DNA from: Streptomyces ardesiacus
GTDB taxonomy: Bacteria; Actinomycetota; Actinomycetes; Streptomycetales; Streptomycetaceae
Direction: 5' to 3'
Length of the DNA: 64,000 bases
Assembly: GCF_003112575.1 (NCBI RefSeq)
Contig: NZ_BEWC01000001.1
Coordinates: 992,001-1,056,000 of the forward strand
In this document: piece by piece, positions 62,580-64,000 of the stretch
How positions within the stretch are numbered: position 1 is the stretch's first letter
Layout of the letters: every line of letters begins with the position of its first letter
Made by a program: the position numbers and the translations under genes
Notes under the pieces: generated by a model
Databases searched by the model: none
What the model saw: the letters and a program-made list of their open reading frames with translations, nothing else
Told to the model about the DNA's origin: nothing

Positions 62580-62698
62580 CCGCCCGGGACACGCGGCAAA
62601 GGTGACAGAAGATGTCCGGCTTTCCCGGCACCCTCGAACCCGACACCACCCGTGCGCGAGCGCGTGCGGGACGCGAGGGAGAGGAACGGGAGCCGGAC

Positions 62699-63625
62699 AT
62701 GACAGGGTCACCGAAGGGTCCGCAGGCGGGCAGGGTCGCACTGGTCGCCGGGGCGACCCGCGGCGCCGGACGCGGCATCGCCGTCGAACTGGGCGCGGCC
62801 GGCGCCACCGTCTACGTCACCGGACGCAGCACCCGCGCCCGGCGCTCGGAGTACGGCCGCCCCGAGACCGTCGAGGGCACCGCCGACCTGGTCACCGAGG
62901 CGGGCGGCCACGGCATCGCCGTACCCGTCGACCACCTCGACGCGGCGCAGGTCGCCGGCCTCGTCGACCGCATCGCCCGCGAACAGGGCCGGCTCGACGT
63001 CCTGGTCAACGACATCTGGGGCGGCGAGCAGCTCTTCGAGTGGGACACCCCCGTCTGGGAGCACGACCTCGACAACGGGCTCAGACTGCTGCGGCTCGCC
63101 GTCGAGACCCACGCGATCACCAGTCACCACGCCCTGCCGCTGCTGCTGCGCCGCCCGGGCGGACTGGTCGTCGAGGTCACCGACGGCACCGACGCCTACA
63201 ACCGCGACCACTACCGCAACTCGTTCTTCTACGACCTCGCCAAGACGTCCGTCCTGCGCATGGCCTTCTCCCTCGGGCACGAACTGGGGCCCCGCGGTGC
63301 CACGGCGGTCGCGCTGACGCCCGGCTGGCTGCGCTCGGAGATGATGCTCGACCACTTCGGCGTGCGCGAGGAGAACTGGCGCGACGCCCTCGACCGCGTG
63401 CCGCACTTCGCCATCTCCGAGACCCCCCGTTACGTCGGCCGCGCGGTCGCCGCCCTGGCCGCCGACCCCGACGTGGCCCGCTTCAACGGGCAGTCCCTCT
63501 CCAGCGGCGCGCTCGCCCGGGAGTACGGCTTCACCGACCTCGACGGCAGCCGCCCGGACGCCTGGCGCTACATCGTCGAGGTCCAGGACCCGGGCAAGCC
63601 GGCCGACGTCACGGGGTATCGCTGA
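62699..63625 (+). CDS. Short-chain dehydrogenase/reductase
   Basis: The product has 308 residues. VALVAGATRGAGRGIAVELG is the cofactor motif, VNDIWGG replaces the usual NNAG, and FFYDLAKTSVLRM gives the YxxxK pair. This matches the long SDR subgroup annotated in actinobacteria and fungi without known substrate. I chose ATG 62699 (GGGAG upstream); the ATG at 62612 adds a low-complexity tail. Confidence 0.87.
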   Translation: MTGSPKGPQAGRVALVAGATRGAGRGIAVELGAAGATVYVTGRSTRARRSEYGRPETVEGTADLVTEAGGHGIAVPVDHLDAAQVAGLVDRIAREQGRLDVLVNDIWGGEQLFEWDTPVWEHDLDNGLRLLRLAVETHAITSHHALPLLLRRPGGLVVEVTDGTDAYNRDHYRNSFFYDLAKTSVLRMAFSLGHELGPRGATAVALTPGWLRSEMMLDHFGVREENWRDALDRVPHFAISETPRYVGRAVAALAADPDVARFNGQSLSSGALAREYGFTDLDGSRPDAWRYIVEVQDPGKPADVTGYR

Positions 63626-63814
63626 CGGGCGGCTGCGGCCGGCGGGCGCCGTGCCCCGGCGGCAGCGCCGGATCCTCCCGCACGGCCGTGCAGCAGCCCT
63701 CACGCGCGGTGCGTTGCCTCTCCAGCAGGGCCCGAGCGGGGAGTTGCTGCAGGAACGCGGACATGGCCGCACGGTGTCTGCCCCTGTGATCGTCGCGGTA
63801 CTACCGTCTGGCCC

Positions 63815-64000
63815 ATGACGGACACCACGCGTTTCACCGACCACACGGCACTCGTGACGGGCGCGGCCCGGGGCATCGGCGCGGCCACCGCGCGGCGGCT
63901 CGCCACGGAGGGGGCACGGGTGCTGCTGACCGACGTGGACCCCGACGCGGCGCGGGGCACGGCGGCGCGGCTGACGGAACAGGGGCTCACCGTCGAGGCG
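63815..64000 (+). CDS. SDR-family oxidoreductase, 3' end outside window
   Basis: 62 codons are visible: MTDTTRFTDHTALVTGAARG is the TGxxxGIG cofactor site of a classical SDR, followed by LLTDVDPDAARGTAARL with the Asp that favours NAD. TACCGT at 63802-63807 ends seven bases before the ATG and no ribosome site exists, so the mRNA is probably leaderless. The catalytic part lies beyond the window. Confidence 0.85.
   Translation, partial: MTDTTRFTDHTALVTGAARGIGAATARRLATEGARVLLTDVDPDAARGTAARLTEQGLTVEA

Overview
The window is high-GC (roughly 73 percent by eye) actinobacterial chromosome, almost certainly Streptomyces. The support is codon use with G/C at third positions, many GTG and a few TTG starts, and Streptomyces-type families: a CebR-box cellulase, a subtilisin inhibitor, a streptogrisin-like protease, SpoIIE/ATPase regulators, a mycothiol-dependent dehydrogenase, and many DUF4232, DUF4235 and DUF4230 proteins. 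I see no rRNA, tRNA, insertion sequence, integrase or CRISPR array. The region reads as ordinary chromosome with accessory patches.

Layout. 1-8 kb: mostly minus-strand housekeeping and envelope genes (two FUSC-type membrane proteins, an FBP-domain protein behind stacked palindromes, an epimerase, a HAD phosphatase, a PolX-like PHP protein). 9.2-13.1 kb: a tightly overlapping plus-strand operon for an Mrp/Mbh-type cation/proton antiporter, in the gene order of the antiporter half of membrane-bound hydrogenases but with no hydrogenase and no long MrpA. 13-20 kb: a DUF4230 protein, the remnant of an EF-G/tetracycline-protection protein, a divergent PRPP synthetase tail-to-tail with a STAS protein, oxidoreductases and a CDF metal transporter. 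20.9-24.1 kb: a P450-ferredoxin pair behind a 19-bp perfect palindrome, then a flavoprotein and an aldo/keto reductase. 25-27.4 kb: a multidomain SpoIIE phosphatase. 27.7-33.3 kb: two secreted polysaccharide hydrolases (GH2 and GH9), the GH9 gene with an exact CebR operator. 33.5-37.3 kb: a sigma-like/zinc-finger/membrane/ricin fusion, an FMN oxidase and an SSI-type protease inhibitor.

37.3-46.8 kb is an unbroken minus-strand block. Read in transcription order, it starts with a double-glycine peptide precursor, an intercistronic hairpin and an NHLM-type export machine (HlyD protein, C39 peptidase-ABC, second ABC). A Ppx/GppA protein and a small acidic protein follow, and then a three-gene cassette of heme-oxygenase-like diiron-type protein, NPPY methyltransferase and CDGSH protein. 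The peptide cassette has no modification enzyme, and its core is Cys-free with no Lys, Arg or His. It is the best candidate here for an undescribed system.

47.4-64 kb: a streptogrisin-like protease, a second SpoIIE phosphatase, RmlB, an isochorismatase-fold protein divergent from a phosphoesterase across an 11-bp inverted repeat, an orphan cytochrome oxidase subunit I divergent from an ECF sigma/CU044_5270 pair, an ABC exporter, and a mycothiol-dependent formaldehyde dehydrogenase coupled to a metallo-beta-lactamase-fold hydrolase, followed by two SDR genes, the last running off the window.

All family names come from reading translations and motifs; no database search was possible. Start codons were chosen by ribosome-binding site, overlap and family start, and are the least certain part of many entries.
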